Shown one piece after another: positions 16,632 through 25,044 of a stretch of DNA of 64,000 bases. Origin of the DNA: an uncultured Octadecabacter sp. (GTDB lineage: Bacteria; Pseudomonadota; Alphaproteobacteria; Rhodobacterales; Rhodobacteraceae); the NCBI GenBank assembly GCA_937891785.1, contig CALAGN010000149.1:1-64000 (forward strand). The letters are read 5' to 3'. A program made the position numbers and the translations under genes. Below the pieces are notes generated by a model. The model was not told the DNA's origin. It saw nothing but the letters and a program-made list of their open reading frames with translations, and made no database searches. Within the stretch, counting starts at the first letter, position 1; every line of letters starts with the position of its first letter.

Positions 16632-17484
16632 GTAGTGGTGCAGGCGCGACCCACCAGCGCATCTCTGACACCTGAATAGCGCCCGCGATCGACACCGCGC
16701 GATCCATGTCCGCCACCAGCGCGACACAGGTAGAACCTGACCCTGACATCCCGGCAAATTCCACGCCCGGCGTTTTGCGCAGGCGGGAAAGTACGGCGAT
16801 AATTTCCGGCGCAATGCCTGCGGCGGCGGGCTGCATGTCGTTACGCTGCTGGCTTAGCCATGCAGCAAAATCCCTGAAATTCATACCCGATGGAACAGGC
16901 GGCATCGCCGGATTTGTCTTTGAATGCATCTCTGCAAAAACGCGCCCTGTGGGCAGCGCGACCTGCGGATTGACCATGACCATTGCACAGGACGGCAGAG
17001 GTGGCACATCAGTCAAGGTTTCGCCGATTCCGGTCATCTGTGTTGGCGCTGGCGCGCGCAGACAGACAGGAACGTCGGCCCCAAGTGCCAGCACAAGCGG
17101 GTCATTTGAGTCAGGCAACGGCACATTCCAAACGCGGGCCAACAGGCGCAGGGCCGCGGCGGCATCGGATGATCCGCTGCCAATGCCGGCGGCATGGGGG
17201 AGGTTCTTTTCCAGATGTAGTGCTGCGCCGACCTGCACCCCATGACGCGCGCGCAAAACATGAGCGGCGCGCAGCACCAGGTTGCGATCATCACAAGGCA
17301 CGCCTGCGGCAAACGGCCCCGAAACATCAATCGTCAGATAACGACTTGGGCGCGCTGTCAGCCTGTCCTGATGGCCCGCAAAAACCACCAGACTGTCAAG
17401 CAGGTGATACCCGTCCGCGCGCTGCCCCGTCACATGCAAAGTTAGGTTGACCTTGGCCGGGGCGAACTCCTCAGCCGTCGTCAT
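16624..17484 (-). CDS. ispE: 4-diphosphocytidyl-2-C-methyl-D-erythritol kinase
   Basis: GHMP-family kinase of the MEP isoprenoid pathway, 286 residues. APAKVNLTL and the ATP loop PHAAGIGSGSSDAA (~91-104) are canonical. The C-terminal FAGMSGSGSTCVAL is the third GHMP motif. It lies 3' to a TPR gene, overlapping it by 14 bases, an arrangement I recall in many Rhodobacteraceae. Its 3' end overlaps that of the polyprenyl synthase on the other strand, placing two isoprenoid genes tail to tail. Confidence 0.94.
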   Translation of the reverse strand: MTTAEEFAPAKVNLTLHVTGQRADGYHLLDSLVVFAGHQDRLTARPSRYLTIDVSGPFAAGVPCDDRNLVLRAAHVLRARHGVQVGAALHLEKNLPHAAGIGSGSSDAAAALRLLARVWNVPLPDSNDPLVLALGADVPVCLRAPAPTQMTGIGETLTDVPPLPSCAMVMVNPQVALPTGRVFAEMHSKTNPAMPPVPSGMNFRDFAAWLSQQRNDMQPAAAGIAPEIIAVLSRLRKTPGVEFAGMSGSGSTCVALVADMDRAVSIAGAIQVSEMRWWVAPAPLLT

Positions 17485-19192
17485 TGGCGACGCGGATCGG
17501 CTCTGCGCCTTCTTCGATCAGGACGGCATCCAGACCGATTTCAAGTTTGCGGCGGATGCGGTCTGCCTCCTCGCTTTCGGGATCAAAAGACAGCGCTCTG
17601 TTCCATTGAAATCTGGCCTCGATGTCGCGGCCGACCGCCCAGAAGACATCGCCCAAATGATCGTTGATGACTGGATCGACGGGCTCAAGTTCAGCGGCGC
17701 GTTCCATTGGTTCGACGGCCTCTTCATAGCGGCCAAGGCGATAAAGCACCCAGCCGAGGCTATCGACAATCGCGCCGCTATCGGGGCGCGCATTGGCGGC
17801 CTTTTCGATCATCGACAGCGCTTCATCAAGGTTCACTTGCTTCTCGACCATGCTGTAGCCAAGGTAATTCAGAATATTCGGGTTGTCGGGCTGTAATGTA
17901 AGTGCGGCGCGTAGATCGGCCTCAGCGGCGGGCCAATCGCCCAAGCGTTCGTTGGTAATGCCGCGCGTGTAATAGGCCCACCATCGGTCGGCATGGCTGT
18001 CATCATATTGGGCAAGCGCATCGGTATAAGCGGCGTTTGCGTCTTGGTGGCGACCGTCTGATCGTAGGGCATCGCCCAGCGTGACCGTTACGAAGGGCTG
18101 ATCTGGGTAGCTGCGCGCAAGTTGCTGCAAGACCTCGATTGCTGCGTCTATACGCCCGTCGCGACGCAATACCGCCGAGCGGCCCAGTTCGGCGGCGTAG
18201 AACGCGCTATCATCGCGCGGCACGCGGCCATATGTGGTGCTGGCAAGATCATACTGTTCAAGGCCCTCAAGCAGCTGCGCGGACAAGATCAGAGCATCAG
18301 CATTTGCCGGATTGAGATAGGCTGCAAGGCGCGCGTAGAATAACGTGTAGGCGTCTGCGGATTCGCCCTGAAGCGCACCCGCGACTGAAAACATCACTTC
18401 GCCAATGCCTTGGGTCGGGTTGATAACAGCCGTGAATCGTTGCGAACCGCCCGCTTCAAGCTGGGCGCGCAGGTCAGCCACATCGGGATCTTGCTGCGGC
18501 CCGAATGTGTTATCCAGCATGGTGATCGCGTCGGCGTTGCGGTCAAGCTGGCTTAGGATGCTGGCGTGGATCAACGAAACGCGACGGGTTCGTTGCAGCC
18601 CTTGGCCCGGGGGGAGCGACAGGATCACGTCTGCCCCTTCGAAATCCCCGACCGAAGCCAGCGCGAGCATTTTGTGATAAAGTCCGAAGGCGCGCAGGCT
18701 GGGGGCTTCGATCACGGCATCAAAGGCAGAAAGGGCAGCGCCTATGTCGCCCTCGCCGACAAAGGCCCAAGCCTGCGCTAAGCCATCAACGAGCGGACCA
18801 ATTGTTTGCCCAGCTTCAAAGTTTACAAGTATGTCATCCCAAAGACCGTCATTCGCCGCTGCGGCCAATGCAACCATATGCGCGATCTGACTCGCAGCCC
18901 CTGCGTCTATCATCTGCTGGGACAAGGGGCGGGCCGCTTCGATATTGCCAAGGCCAAGATGCGAGGCGAGCGCATTTTCCATGAGGAACGTATTGCTGGG
19001 ATCGGCGACGAGCGCGGTCATAAAATAGTCAGCTGCCGGAGCATAGTCGTGCGAAATACCAGCCTGCCGCGCTGCCAGGTAAGCCCCCAGATTAGTGTCA
19101 GCACCAACGGGCGTGGCCATGGCCAATGCCGTCGACAAGAGGGTCGCGTGGATCATTTTTCGCGGCACGGTATAGTCCTGAATTAGGTTCAT
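17471..19192 (-). CDS. TPR-repeat exported protein
   Basis: A 573-residue protein with an N-terminal signal sequence (MIHATLLSTALAMATPVGA) and many tetratricopeptide-like helical pairs across the rest. The clearest lie near the C-terminus, with YLGYSMVEKQVNLDEAL, DSLGWVLYRLGRYEEA and DHLGDVFWAVGRDIEA. TPRs mediate protein-protein contact, so it is probably a periplasmic or membrane scaffold. Its 14-base overlap with ispE is conserved in the group as far as I recall, but no link to isoprenoid synthesis is proven. The true start could be the ATG at 19156 rather than 19192. Confidence 0.85.
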   Translation of the reverse strand: MNLIQDYTVPRKMIHATLLSTALAMATPVGADTNLGAYLAARQAGISHDYAPAADYFMTALVADPSNTFLMENALASHLGLGNIEAARPLSQQMIDAGAASQIAHMVALAAAANDGLWDDILVNFEAGQTIGPLVDGLAQAWAFVGEGDIGAALSAFDAVIEAPSLRAFGLYHKMLALASVGDFEGADVILSLPPGQGLQRTRRVSLIHASILSQLDRNADAITMLDNTFGPQQDPDVADLRAQLEAGGSQRFTAVINPTQGIGEVMFSVAGALQGESADAYTLFYARLAAYLNPANADALILSAQLLEGLEQYDLASTTYGRVPRDDSAFYAAELGRSAVLRRDGRIDAAIEVLQQLARSYPDQPFVTVTLGDALRSDGRHQDANAAYTDALAQYDDSHADRWWAYYTRGITNERLGDWPAAEADLRAALTLQPDNPNILNYLGYSMVEKQVNLDEALSMIEKAANARPDSGAIVDSLGWVLYRLGRYEEAVEPMERAAELEPVDPVINDHLGDVFWAVGRDIEARFQWNRALSFDPESEEADRIRRKLEIGLDAVLIEEGAEPIRVANDDG

Positions 19193-19262
19193 TCGGTCAG
19201 AACCTAGTACTGGTCGTCAGGCGGGGCAATGCAAAGGCACAACTTTGGCGGGATGTCGCGTA

Positions 19263-19291
19263 TTGAACGGCGTGGGTGGTGCGCCGCTCAA
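19263..19291 (-). terminator. Stem-loop downstream of ETF-QO gene
   Basis: On the minus strand TTGAGCGGCG and CGCCGTTCAA pair as a 10-bp stem with one G-U and a 9-base loop, 11 bases after the stop of the ETF-QO gene. No U tract follows, so it may act as a 3' stabiliser or Rho-assisted terminator. Confidence 0.5.
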
Positions 19292-19301
19292 TGATCTGCG
19301 C

Positions 19302-20939
19302 CTACATGTTGGGGTAGTTGGGCCCATCGCCGCCCTGCGGCACCGTCCAGTTGATATTCTGGCTGGGGTCTTTGATGTCGCAAGTTTTGCAATGCACGCA
19401 GTTCTGAAAGTTGATGACGAATTTATCATCGACAACTTCGTAGACGCCTGCTGGGCAGTAGCGCTGCGCAGGTTCTGCATATTTAGGCATATTCACTGAC
19501 ATCGGAATGGACGGATCTTTTAAGTGAAGGTGCGCGGGCTGGCTTTCTTCGTGGTTGGTCATGCTAAATGACACGTTGGTCAAGCGATCAAACGACAGCT
19601 TGCCGTCCGGTTTGGGATAGTCGATGACCTTGTGCTTGCTTGCTTCCTCGGTCGCGTCGGCGTCGTTTTTGCCGTGCTTAAGCGTGCCGAGCAGCGAAAA
19701 GCCGAACAAATTGTTCGTCCACATATCGAACCCGCCAACAGCCAGCGAGGCGATCAGGCCGAACTTCGACCAGAGCGGCTTGACGTTGCGAACCTGTTTC
19801 AGATCTTTGCCAATCGGGCCCGCGTGGACTTCGCTGTCGTAATCATCAAGTGTGTCACCGCTGCGGCCATCCGTGATCGCGGTAAATGCGGCTTCGGCTG
19901 CGGCTTTGCCCGACAGCATAGCGTTATGGTTGCCCTTTATGCGTGGCACGTTGACCATGCCTGCCGAACAGCCCAGCAACGCACCGCCCGGGAATGCCGT
20001 CTTGGGAATGGATTGATAGCCTCCTTCGGTGATTGCGCGTGCGCCGTATGCGACACGCTTGCCGCCTTTCAGTAGCTCGGCGACCATTGGGTGATGCTTG
20101 AACCGCTGAAATTCCATGTAGGGGAACAGGTAGGGGTTTTTGTAATTCAGGTGGACAACAAAACCGACATAGACCTGATTGTTTTCAAGGTGGTAGATGA
20201 ATGATCCGCCACCGGCATTGCCACCCAAGGGCCAGCCCATGGTGTGGGTCACTGTGCCGATCCGGTGCTTGGCGGGGTCGATCTCCCAGATTTCTTTCAT
20301 GCCAAGGCCGTATTTCTGCGGCTGGCTGTCTTTTGCCAGATCGAATTTCGCGATGACCTCTTTTGACAGCGATCCGCGCACGCCTTCGGACAGGAAAACA
20401 TATTTGCCGTTAAGCACCATACCCGGTTCGTAAGAATCGCCAGGGGTGCCGTCGGCGTTCTTGCCAAACTCACCCGCGACCACGCCGCTGACTTCACCGT
20501 TCTCACCGTAGACCAGTTCGGAACAGGCCATACCAGGAAATATCTCGACGCCCATTTCTTCGGCTTGTTCGGCCATCCAACGGCAGACGTTGCCCATCGA
20601 CACGATGTAATTGCCGTGGTTATTCATCAGCGGTGGCATGGCGATATTGGGAATGCGAATCTGGCCTGCTTCGCCCATCATATAGAAATTGTCGGACGTG
20701 ACAGGTGTGTTAAGTGGCGCGCCCTTGGCCTTCCAGTCGGGGATCAGTGCATCAAGTCCGCAAGGGTCAAGAACCGCACCTGACAAAATATGCGCACCAA
20801 CCTCGGAGCCCTTTTCAAGGACGACAACGTTGATGTCTGCGTCAAGTTGTTTCAGACGGATCGCAGCTGATAGACCCGCAGGGCCAGCGCCTACGATCAC
20901 CACATCATAATCCATCGCTTCGCGTGTCATCTCAGCCAT
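19302..20939 (-). CDS. Electron transfer flavoprotein-ubiquinone oxidoreductase
   Basis: Membrane-associated FAD and 4Fe-4S enzyme that passes electrons from ETF, and so from acyl-CoA and related dehydrogenases, to ubiquinone. 545 residues. FAD is bound by DVVIVGAGPAGLSAA near the N-terminus. The C-terminal ferredoxin-like part has CPAGVYEV and CVHCKTCDIKDP, supplying the four cysteines. I start at ATG 20939 because GGAAGG lies upstream at a proper distance; an in-frame ATG nine bases earlier is less well placed. The acyl-CoA dehydrogenase at 28197 is a plausible upstream electron source. Confidence 0.94.
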   Translation of the reverse strand: MAEMTREAMDYDVVIVGAGPAGLSAAIRLKQLDADINVVVLEKGSEVGAHILSGAVLDPCGLDALIPDWKAKGAPLNTPVTSDNFYMMGEAGQIRIPNIAMPPLMNNHGNYIVSMGNVCRWMAEQAEEMGVEIFPGMACSELVYGENGEVSGVVAGEFGKNADGTPGDSYEPGMVLNGKYVFLSEGVRGSLSKEVIAKFDLAKDSQPQKYGLGMKEIWEIDPAKHRIGTVTHTMGWPLGGNAGGGSFIYHLENNQVYVGFVVHLNYKNPYLFPYMEFQRFKHHPMVAELLKGGKRVAYGARAITEGGYQSIPKTAFPGGALLGCSAGMVNVPRIKGNHNAMLSGKAAAEAAFTAITDGRSGDTLDDYDSEVHAGPIGKDLKQVRNVKPLWSKFGLIASLAVGGFDMWTNNLFGFSLLGTLKHGKNDADATEEASKHKVIDYPKPDGKLSFDRLTNVSFSMTNHEESQPAHLHLKDPSIPMSVNMPKYAEPAQRYCPAGVYEVVDDKFVINFQNCVHCKTCDIKDPSQNINWTVPQGGDGPNYPNM

Positions 20940-20984
20940 TTGGAACATCCTTCCCGATCGTAGGGTAATTTTCTTTCGTCTGTG

Positions 20985-21011
20985 ATTATAGGAGTGCGCA
21001 AAGCTGGGCAA
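20985..21011 (-). promoter_or_regulatory. Candidate promoter of the ETF-QO gene
   Basis: On the minus strand a perfect TATAAT (20985-20990) is preceded by TTGCCC (21006-21011), with a 15-base spacer. It points toward the ETF-QO start at 20939. It abuts the inverted repeat at 21013-21040. Confidence 0.5.
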
Positions 21012-21012
21012 T

Positions 21013-21047
21013 CGCCACGCGACGTTAAAGTGGCGTGGCGCGACGTT
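21013..21047. promoter_or_regulatory. Inverted and direct repeats between ETF-QO and greA
   Basis: CGCCACGC (21013-21020) and GCGTGGCG (21033-21040) form a perfect inverted repeat with a 12-base loop. GCGACGTT occurs at 21019-21026 and again at 21040-21047, exactly 21 bases apart, or two helical turns. This looks like a two-site operator in the divergent control region. Confidence 0.45.
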
Positions 21048-21089
21048 CTGTGAAAGGTGCTTTGCCGCTTGCCATTATAGGTGCGTCTA

Positions 21090-21119
21090 TTGACAATCAA
21101 ACTGTGGCTCACGCTATGG
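21090..21119 (+). promoter_or_regulatory. greA promoter
   Basis: A perfect TTGACA at 21090-21095, with CTATGG (21114-21119) as a weak -10 after 18 bases, lies about 50 bases before the greA start. Confidence 0.6.
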
Positions 21120-21167
21120 ACTTCGTATAAGCACTTTACGCAACGAGATAAGAAAACAGGTACCGAC

Positions 21168-21638
21168 ATGGAAAAGATACCGATGACCCGTGCAGGGTTC
21201 GACAAGCTAGATAGCGAACTCAAGCATCTCAAGTCAGTTGAGCGGCCCGCGATTATCCGCGCCATTTCCGAGGCTCGCGAACATGGCGACCTGTCCGAGA
21301 ATGCTGAATACCACTCGGCCAAGGAAAAACAGTCGTTCATCGAAGGGCGAGTGAAAGAACTTGAAGGGGCAATTTCGCTTGCAGATGTCATTGATCCCAA
21401 AAAGATGTCGGGCACGATCAAATTCGGTGCGACTATTCATCTGGTGGACGAAGATACCGACGAAGAAAAGACCTTTCAGATCGTTGGCGAATACGAGGCT
21501 GATATCGAAAATGGTCGGCTGAATATCAAGTCGCCTTTGGCGCGGGCCATGATCGGCAAGGACGAGGGCGACAGCGTCGAAGTGCGCACGCCGGGCGGTG
21601 ACCGCAGTTATGAAATCTTGAAGATTAGCTATATTTAA
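21168..21638 (+). CDS. greA: Transcription elongation factor GreA
   Basis: Rescues backtracked RNA polymerase by promoting transcript cleavage through the secondary channel. 156 residues. The N-terminal coiled coil (residues ~1-75) carries [20 protein letters not shown], whose acidic tip (D and E in GDLSENAEY) coordinates the catalytic Mg. The C-terminal FKBP-like domain ends in [22 protein letters not shown] start at ATG 21168 ([10 protein letters not shown]); the frame is open upstream but not conserved-looking. A TTGACA promoter precedes it. Confidence 0.96.
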   Translation: MEKIPMTRAGFDKLDSELKHLKSVERPAIIRAISEAREHGDLSENAEYHSAKEKQSFIEGRVKELEGAISLADVIDPKKMSGTIKFGATIHLVDEDTDEEKTFQIVGEYEADIENGRLNIKSPLARAMIGKDEGDSVEVRTPGGDRSYEILKISYI

Positions 21639-21659
21639 GCGGCCTTTGGGGGGCTTCAC

Positions 21660-22697
21660 ATGGCAAATGGCCAGAACAAGGCAGATGGCCAGAACAAGGC
21701 AGATGCGGCGCTTGGCGCTACCGCGGCCCCTGATCGGGCGCGGGTGTCGGCGACCGAATGGATCGCCATCGCACTGAGCCTGATCTGGCTGGCGTTTGTG
21801 AGCGTCTTTTTCATGTCGATGCCCGCGAGCGATCCGGCCATTATTGGCGAAGGTCTAGATAGCTTGCGGTTTGTGATGACCTTGATGGCGATCTTTCTGC
21901 CTGTCGCGATGATTTGGGTCGCGGCTGCGGCTGCCCGTTCGGCGCGGATCGTGCGCGAAGAATCGCGCCGCTTGCAGGTTGCAATTGACGGGATGCGCCA
22001 GACTTATGTGGCAGATCGACAAGCGCGCGGGACAGGGATCGAATCTTCGGTCGAGCGCAAGTTGAACGAAATTGCAAAGGCCACGCAAAAGACTGAAACT
22101 GCGCTAGCGACATTCGCCACATCGCGCGAAGCCGCGCGCCCGCAGGCTGTGCTGACAAAGGCCGAAGACGATCGCGATGATCAACCGACCTTTGCGTTGG
22201 GCACGTCGGCAGACGAGATGGCACCGCCCATCGCGCGTCCTGACTTGATCCGTGCGTTGAATTTTCCTGATACCGAAAACGACGAGGTCGGCTTTGCCGC
22301 GCTGCGTCGTGCCCTCAAGGATCGGCAAGCCCGCCAGTTGGTGCAGGCAAGCCAAGATATCCTGACTCTGTTAAGCCAAGACGGCATTTACATGGACGAC
22401 CTGCGTCCTGACCGCGCGCGCCCAGACATCTGGCGTCGGTTTGCCAAGGGTGAACGGGGTCGGGCCGTTGCTGCCTTGGGCGGCGTGCGGGATCGATCAT
22501 GCCTTGCACTGACTGCGGGCCGGATGCGTGAAGATGGAGTTTTCCGCGATGCGGCGCATCATTTCTTGCGCAAATTTGACCAAACCCTGATCAGTTTCGA
22601 GCTTGAGGCGACTGACGAAGATATCGCAGCGCTTTCAGAAACCCGTACCTCGCGCGCATTCATGTTGCTTGGGCGTGTCACGGGTGCGTTTGATTAG
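21660..22697 (+). CDS. Conserved membrane protein, function unknown
   Basis: 345 residues, not matched to a named family by me. Two hydrophobic spans lie near residues 38-58 (IAIALSLIWLAFVSVFF) and 72-92 (FVMTLMAIFLPVAMIWVAAAAARS). A charged, partly helical region follows. A soluble C-terminal domain from about 205 has the patterns GIYMDDL, RPDIWRRFAKGERG and FRDAAHHFLRKFD. Relatives seem confined to Rhodobacteraceae. An in-frame 18-bp tandem duplication near the start encodes GQNKAD twice. It overlaps the convergent GNAT gene by four bases. Confidence 0.8.
   Translation: MANGQNKADGQNKADAALGATAAPDRARVSATEWIAIALSLIWLAFVSVFFMSMPASDPAIIGEGLDSLRFVMTLMAIFLPVAMIWVAAAAARSARIVREESRRLQVAIDGMRQTYVADRQARGTGIESSVERKLNEIAKATQKTETALATFATSREAARPQAVLTKAEDDRDDQPTFALGTSADEMAPPIARPDLIRALNFPDTENDEVGFAALRRALKDRQARQLVQASQDILTLLSQDGIYMDDLRPDRARPDIWRRFAKGERGRAVAALGGVRDRSCLALTAGRMREDGVFRDAAHHFLRKFDQTLISFELEATDEDIAALSETRTSRAFMLLGRVTGAFD
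21667..21702. repeat. 18-bp perfect tandem duplication
   Basis: ATGGCCAGAACAAGGCAG occurs twice head to tail (21667-21684 and 21685-21702), inside the first codons of the membrane-protein gene. It adds six residues in frame and is probably a replication-slippage product. Confidence 0.9.
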
Positions 22698-23275
22698 CGC
22701 AACTGCCGCACCATCGTCGTCGCGCTTGTGAACCCAAAGACGTGCCGAAGTGGCCCAAGGCATTGCGCCTCGCACGCGACGAACCCCCGCCGCTCATAAA
22801 GTGCGCGCGCCCGCGGATTGGTGTCGATCACATCAAGGCGGACTTGATTATATCCACGTTCACGGGCTTCTTGCGCTATGGCATCCAACAGGGCTGTGCC
22901 TACGCCGCGCCCGCGGGCCAATGAGGTGACGAATATCCCGTCCATCAAGAAACGCTCGTTGTCGGTGTCGCGTTCCAGCATCGCCAAGACCATGATGCGC
23001 CAAACCGATCCAAACATTCCGTAAACCCGCCGCATGTCTGCAAACCCTCCGCCGACCAGGGCGCCGGTGTGTGTCTTGAACCCCGCAACCCCCAACAAAG
23101 TACCGTTTGTGTCATGGGCGCAGATAGCGTGCGTCGGGTCGAGTACGGTTTGAAAGAACCCCAAAGCAGCGTCGCGCGGTCCCATGACGCGACCCAGCTT
23201 TTCGCCGAACGCCTCCCAATAGAGCGCCGCAATAGTATCCCGGTCGTGCGCGTTGAACCCCTTTGAAATAATCAT
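22694..23275 (-). CDS. GNAT family N-acetyltransferase
   Basis: Acetyl-CoA-dependent N-acetyltransferase of 193 residues. The acetyl-CoA loop is SLARGRGVGTALLDAI near 125-140, followed by VRLDVIDTNPRARALYERRGF, the typical beta5-helix segment. Substrate unknown. I place the start at the ATG at 23275 (MIISKGF); ten further residues are open upstream but look noncoding. It follows mobA on the same strand after 58 bases and may be co-transcribed with it. Confidence 0.85.
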   Translation of the reverse strand: MIISKGFNAHDRDTIAALYWEAFGEKLGRVMGPRDAALGFFQTVLDPTHAICAHDTNGTLLGVAGFKTHTGALVGGGFADMRRVYGMFGSVWRIMVLAMLERDTDNERFLMDGIFVTSLARGRGVGTALLDAIAQEARERGYNQVRLDVIDTNPRARALYERRGFVACEAQCLGPLRHVFGFTSATTMVRQLR

Positions 23276-23333
23276 GCGGAGCGATCCCGTGCTGTTGCAA
23301 GACAATCCAGCATCACGGATGGTTCAAGGCTGC

Positions 23334-23948
23334 TCATAAGAAACTGTTTGCCAATGCGAGGTCTTCGGGTGTGTTGATGTTAAAGAACGCATCTGGGGTC
23401 GTGTCAAGAAACCGGACAGTCGCCGCGCCTTGATCCAAGGCCCAGCCTCCGACGCGACGTTGCCCGTTCATAATATCCGCACGCAACATATCGCGCAGTT
23501 TAACGGGCCAAATTGCGCAGGTTGGATGCATGCCGGAGGCTGTTTCGGCCAGCGCGATCGGGGCGTTTTGGACCGCTAGCAAAAGACGGGGCACCAGATC
23601 GGGCGGCAAGAACGGCGTGTCGGCGGCTACGCTGACCACATGATCCGCGCCGATGCGTGCAGCCCAGTCAAGCCCGGCCAGAACGCCTGCAAGAGGGCCG
23701 ACAAATCCGTCAATAGTGTCGGGCAGCGTCACCAGATCGAATGCACAAAAGCGGGCAGTGTCACCATTCGCATTCAACGCAAGCTGCGCGACTTGTGGTG
23801 CAAAACGATCGACCACATGCGCCAATAAGGGACGCCCGCCAAGCTGGATAAGCGGTTTGTCCTGCCCGCCCAAACGGCGGGCTTGTCCGCCTGCGAGGAT
23901 CACACCAAAGGGTTGCTGCACCACTTGTCCGATCTGTTCGATTGTCAT
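23334..23948 (-). CDS. mobA: Molybdenum cofactor guanylyltransferase
   Basis: Transfers GMP from GTP to molybdopterin to make the MGD form used by DMSO-reductase-family enzymes; cytoplasmic. 204 residues. The nucleotide-binding signature LAGGQARRLGGQDKPL is at ~18-33. LPDTIDGFVGPLAGVLAGL and VSVAADTPFLP (metal-binding Asp) are also typical. Divergent from azlC with 53 bases between. Other Moco genes in the window (moaDE, moaB) are unlinked. Confidence 0.93.
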   Translation of the reverse strand: MTIEQIGQVVQQPFGVILAGGQARRLGGQDKPLIQLGGRPLLAHVVDRFAPQVAQLALNANGDTARFCAFDLVTLPDTIDGFVGPLAGVLAGLDWAARIGADHVVSVAADTPFLPPDLVPRLLLAVQNAPIALAETASGMHPTCAIWPVKLRDMLRADIMNGQRRVGGWALDQGAATVRFLDTTPDAFFNINTPEDLALANSFL

Positions 23949-24001
23949 TTGCCCGGTGCAGGACTATCCCGACCAAAGCGCAATCAGATTAGGCGTTCGT
24001 C

Positions 24002-24712
24002 ATGCCCGATACCACAACGAAATCCGCTTATTGGCAAGGCGTCCGTAACGGACTACCGTTCATTTTGGTTGTAGGGCCGTTTGCTGTGCTGTTCGGTGTC
24101 GTCGCAAGCGAGGCTGGCATGGGGCTGGCGCATATCATGGGCTTTACCGTCATGGTGATCGCTGGCGCGGCGCAGTTTGCCGCGCTGCAACTGATGGTCG
24201 AGGATGCCGCGTTTGGTCTGGTGCTCTTGGCCGCACTGGCTGTCAATCTGCGGATGGCGATGTATTCGGCGGCCTTGCTTCCTTATCTGGGACAGGCACC
24301 ACTTTGGCAGCGCGCGCTTATTGCCTATGCAAATTTTGATCAGACCTATGCGGCAAGTGTCGCCCAATACGAAGCCCGCCCGGATTGGAGCCTTCAGCAA
24401 CGTGTGCATTATTTCTTTGGATTGGCCACGCCCATCGTTCCGGTTTGGGCCTGCATGACCCTTGTCGGCGCGCTTATCGGCAAGGCGATCCCACCGGAAT
24501 GGGCGCTGGATTTCGCGCTGCCGATCACATTCTTGGGGCTTGTTGGGCCCGCCCTCAAGACACCAGCGCATATCGCAGCGGCGGTCGTTTCGGTTGTTGC
24601 GGCCCTCGCATTTGCCGGTTTGCCATCGGGGGTCGGGCTGTTGATCGCGGCACTTGCAGCAATGATTACCGGCGCATTTGTCGAAGTTCGGATGGGACGG
24701 CCCGCACCATGA
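24002..24712 (+). CDS. azlC: AzlC family branched-chain amino acid permease
   Basis: Large subunit of the two-component AzlCD exporter (LIV-E type), which in other bacteria exports branched-chain amino acids or azaleucine. 236 residues with several hydrophobic spans. The conserved GLPFILVVGPFAVLFGVVA near the N-terminus and NLRMAMYSAALLPYLG in the middle identify it. It is followed by azlD with a four-base overlap (ATGA). No regulator is adjacent on this strand, but an Lrp-type gene lies 1.7 kb downstream. Confidence 0.92.
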   Translation: MPDTTTKSAYWQGVRNGLPFILVVGPFAVLFGVVASEAGMGLAHIMGFTVMVIAGAAQFAALQLMVEDAAFGLVLLAALAVNLRMAMYSAALLPYLGQAPLWQRALIAYANFDQTYAASVAQYEARPDWSLQQRVHYFFGLATPIVPVWACMTLVGALIGKAIPPEWALDFALPITFLGLVGPALKTPAHIAAAVVSVVAALAFAGLPSGVGLLIAALAAMITGAFVEVRMGRPAP

Positions 24713-25044
24713 GCTACTCTAACGCTGAACTCTGGCTGATGATTGCGCTTCTCGCGGTCGGGACGTTTCTGATCCGGTTTTCGTTTCTGGGACTGATCGG
24801 CGACAGGCCATTGCCCGATTGGGTTCTTCGGATGCTGCGCTATACGCCGGTCGCCGTTCTGCCCGGGATGGTCGCGCCTTTGGTGCTTTGGCCTGCCGCC
24901 AATGATAGCGTGGTCGAGCCTGTGCGCCTGATTGCAGCCCTTGTCACCCTTGGGGTTGGGTATTGGCGCGGGTCATTCCTTGCAGGTATTGGCAGCGGCG
25001 CGGCGGCGCTTTACTTGGGCTTACTGCTTACTGGCCAGCTCTGA
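24709..25044 (+). CDS. azlD: AzlD family small permease subunit
   Basis: Small membrane partner of AzlC, 111 residues with about four hydrophobic spans. The signature GTFLIRFSFLGLIGDRPLPDW at the N-terminus and LRYTPVAVLPGMVAP are typical. It starts within the azlC stop. Its 3' end overlaps that of a convergent lipoprotein gene by 17 bases, so antisense pairing of the two messages is possible. Confidence 0.92.
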   Translation: MSYSNAELWLMIALLAVGTFLIRFSFLGLIGDRPLPDWVLRMLRYTPVAVLPGMVAPLVLWPAANDSVVEPVRLIAALVTLGVGYWRGSFLAGIGSGAAALYLGLLLTGQL

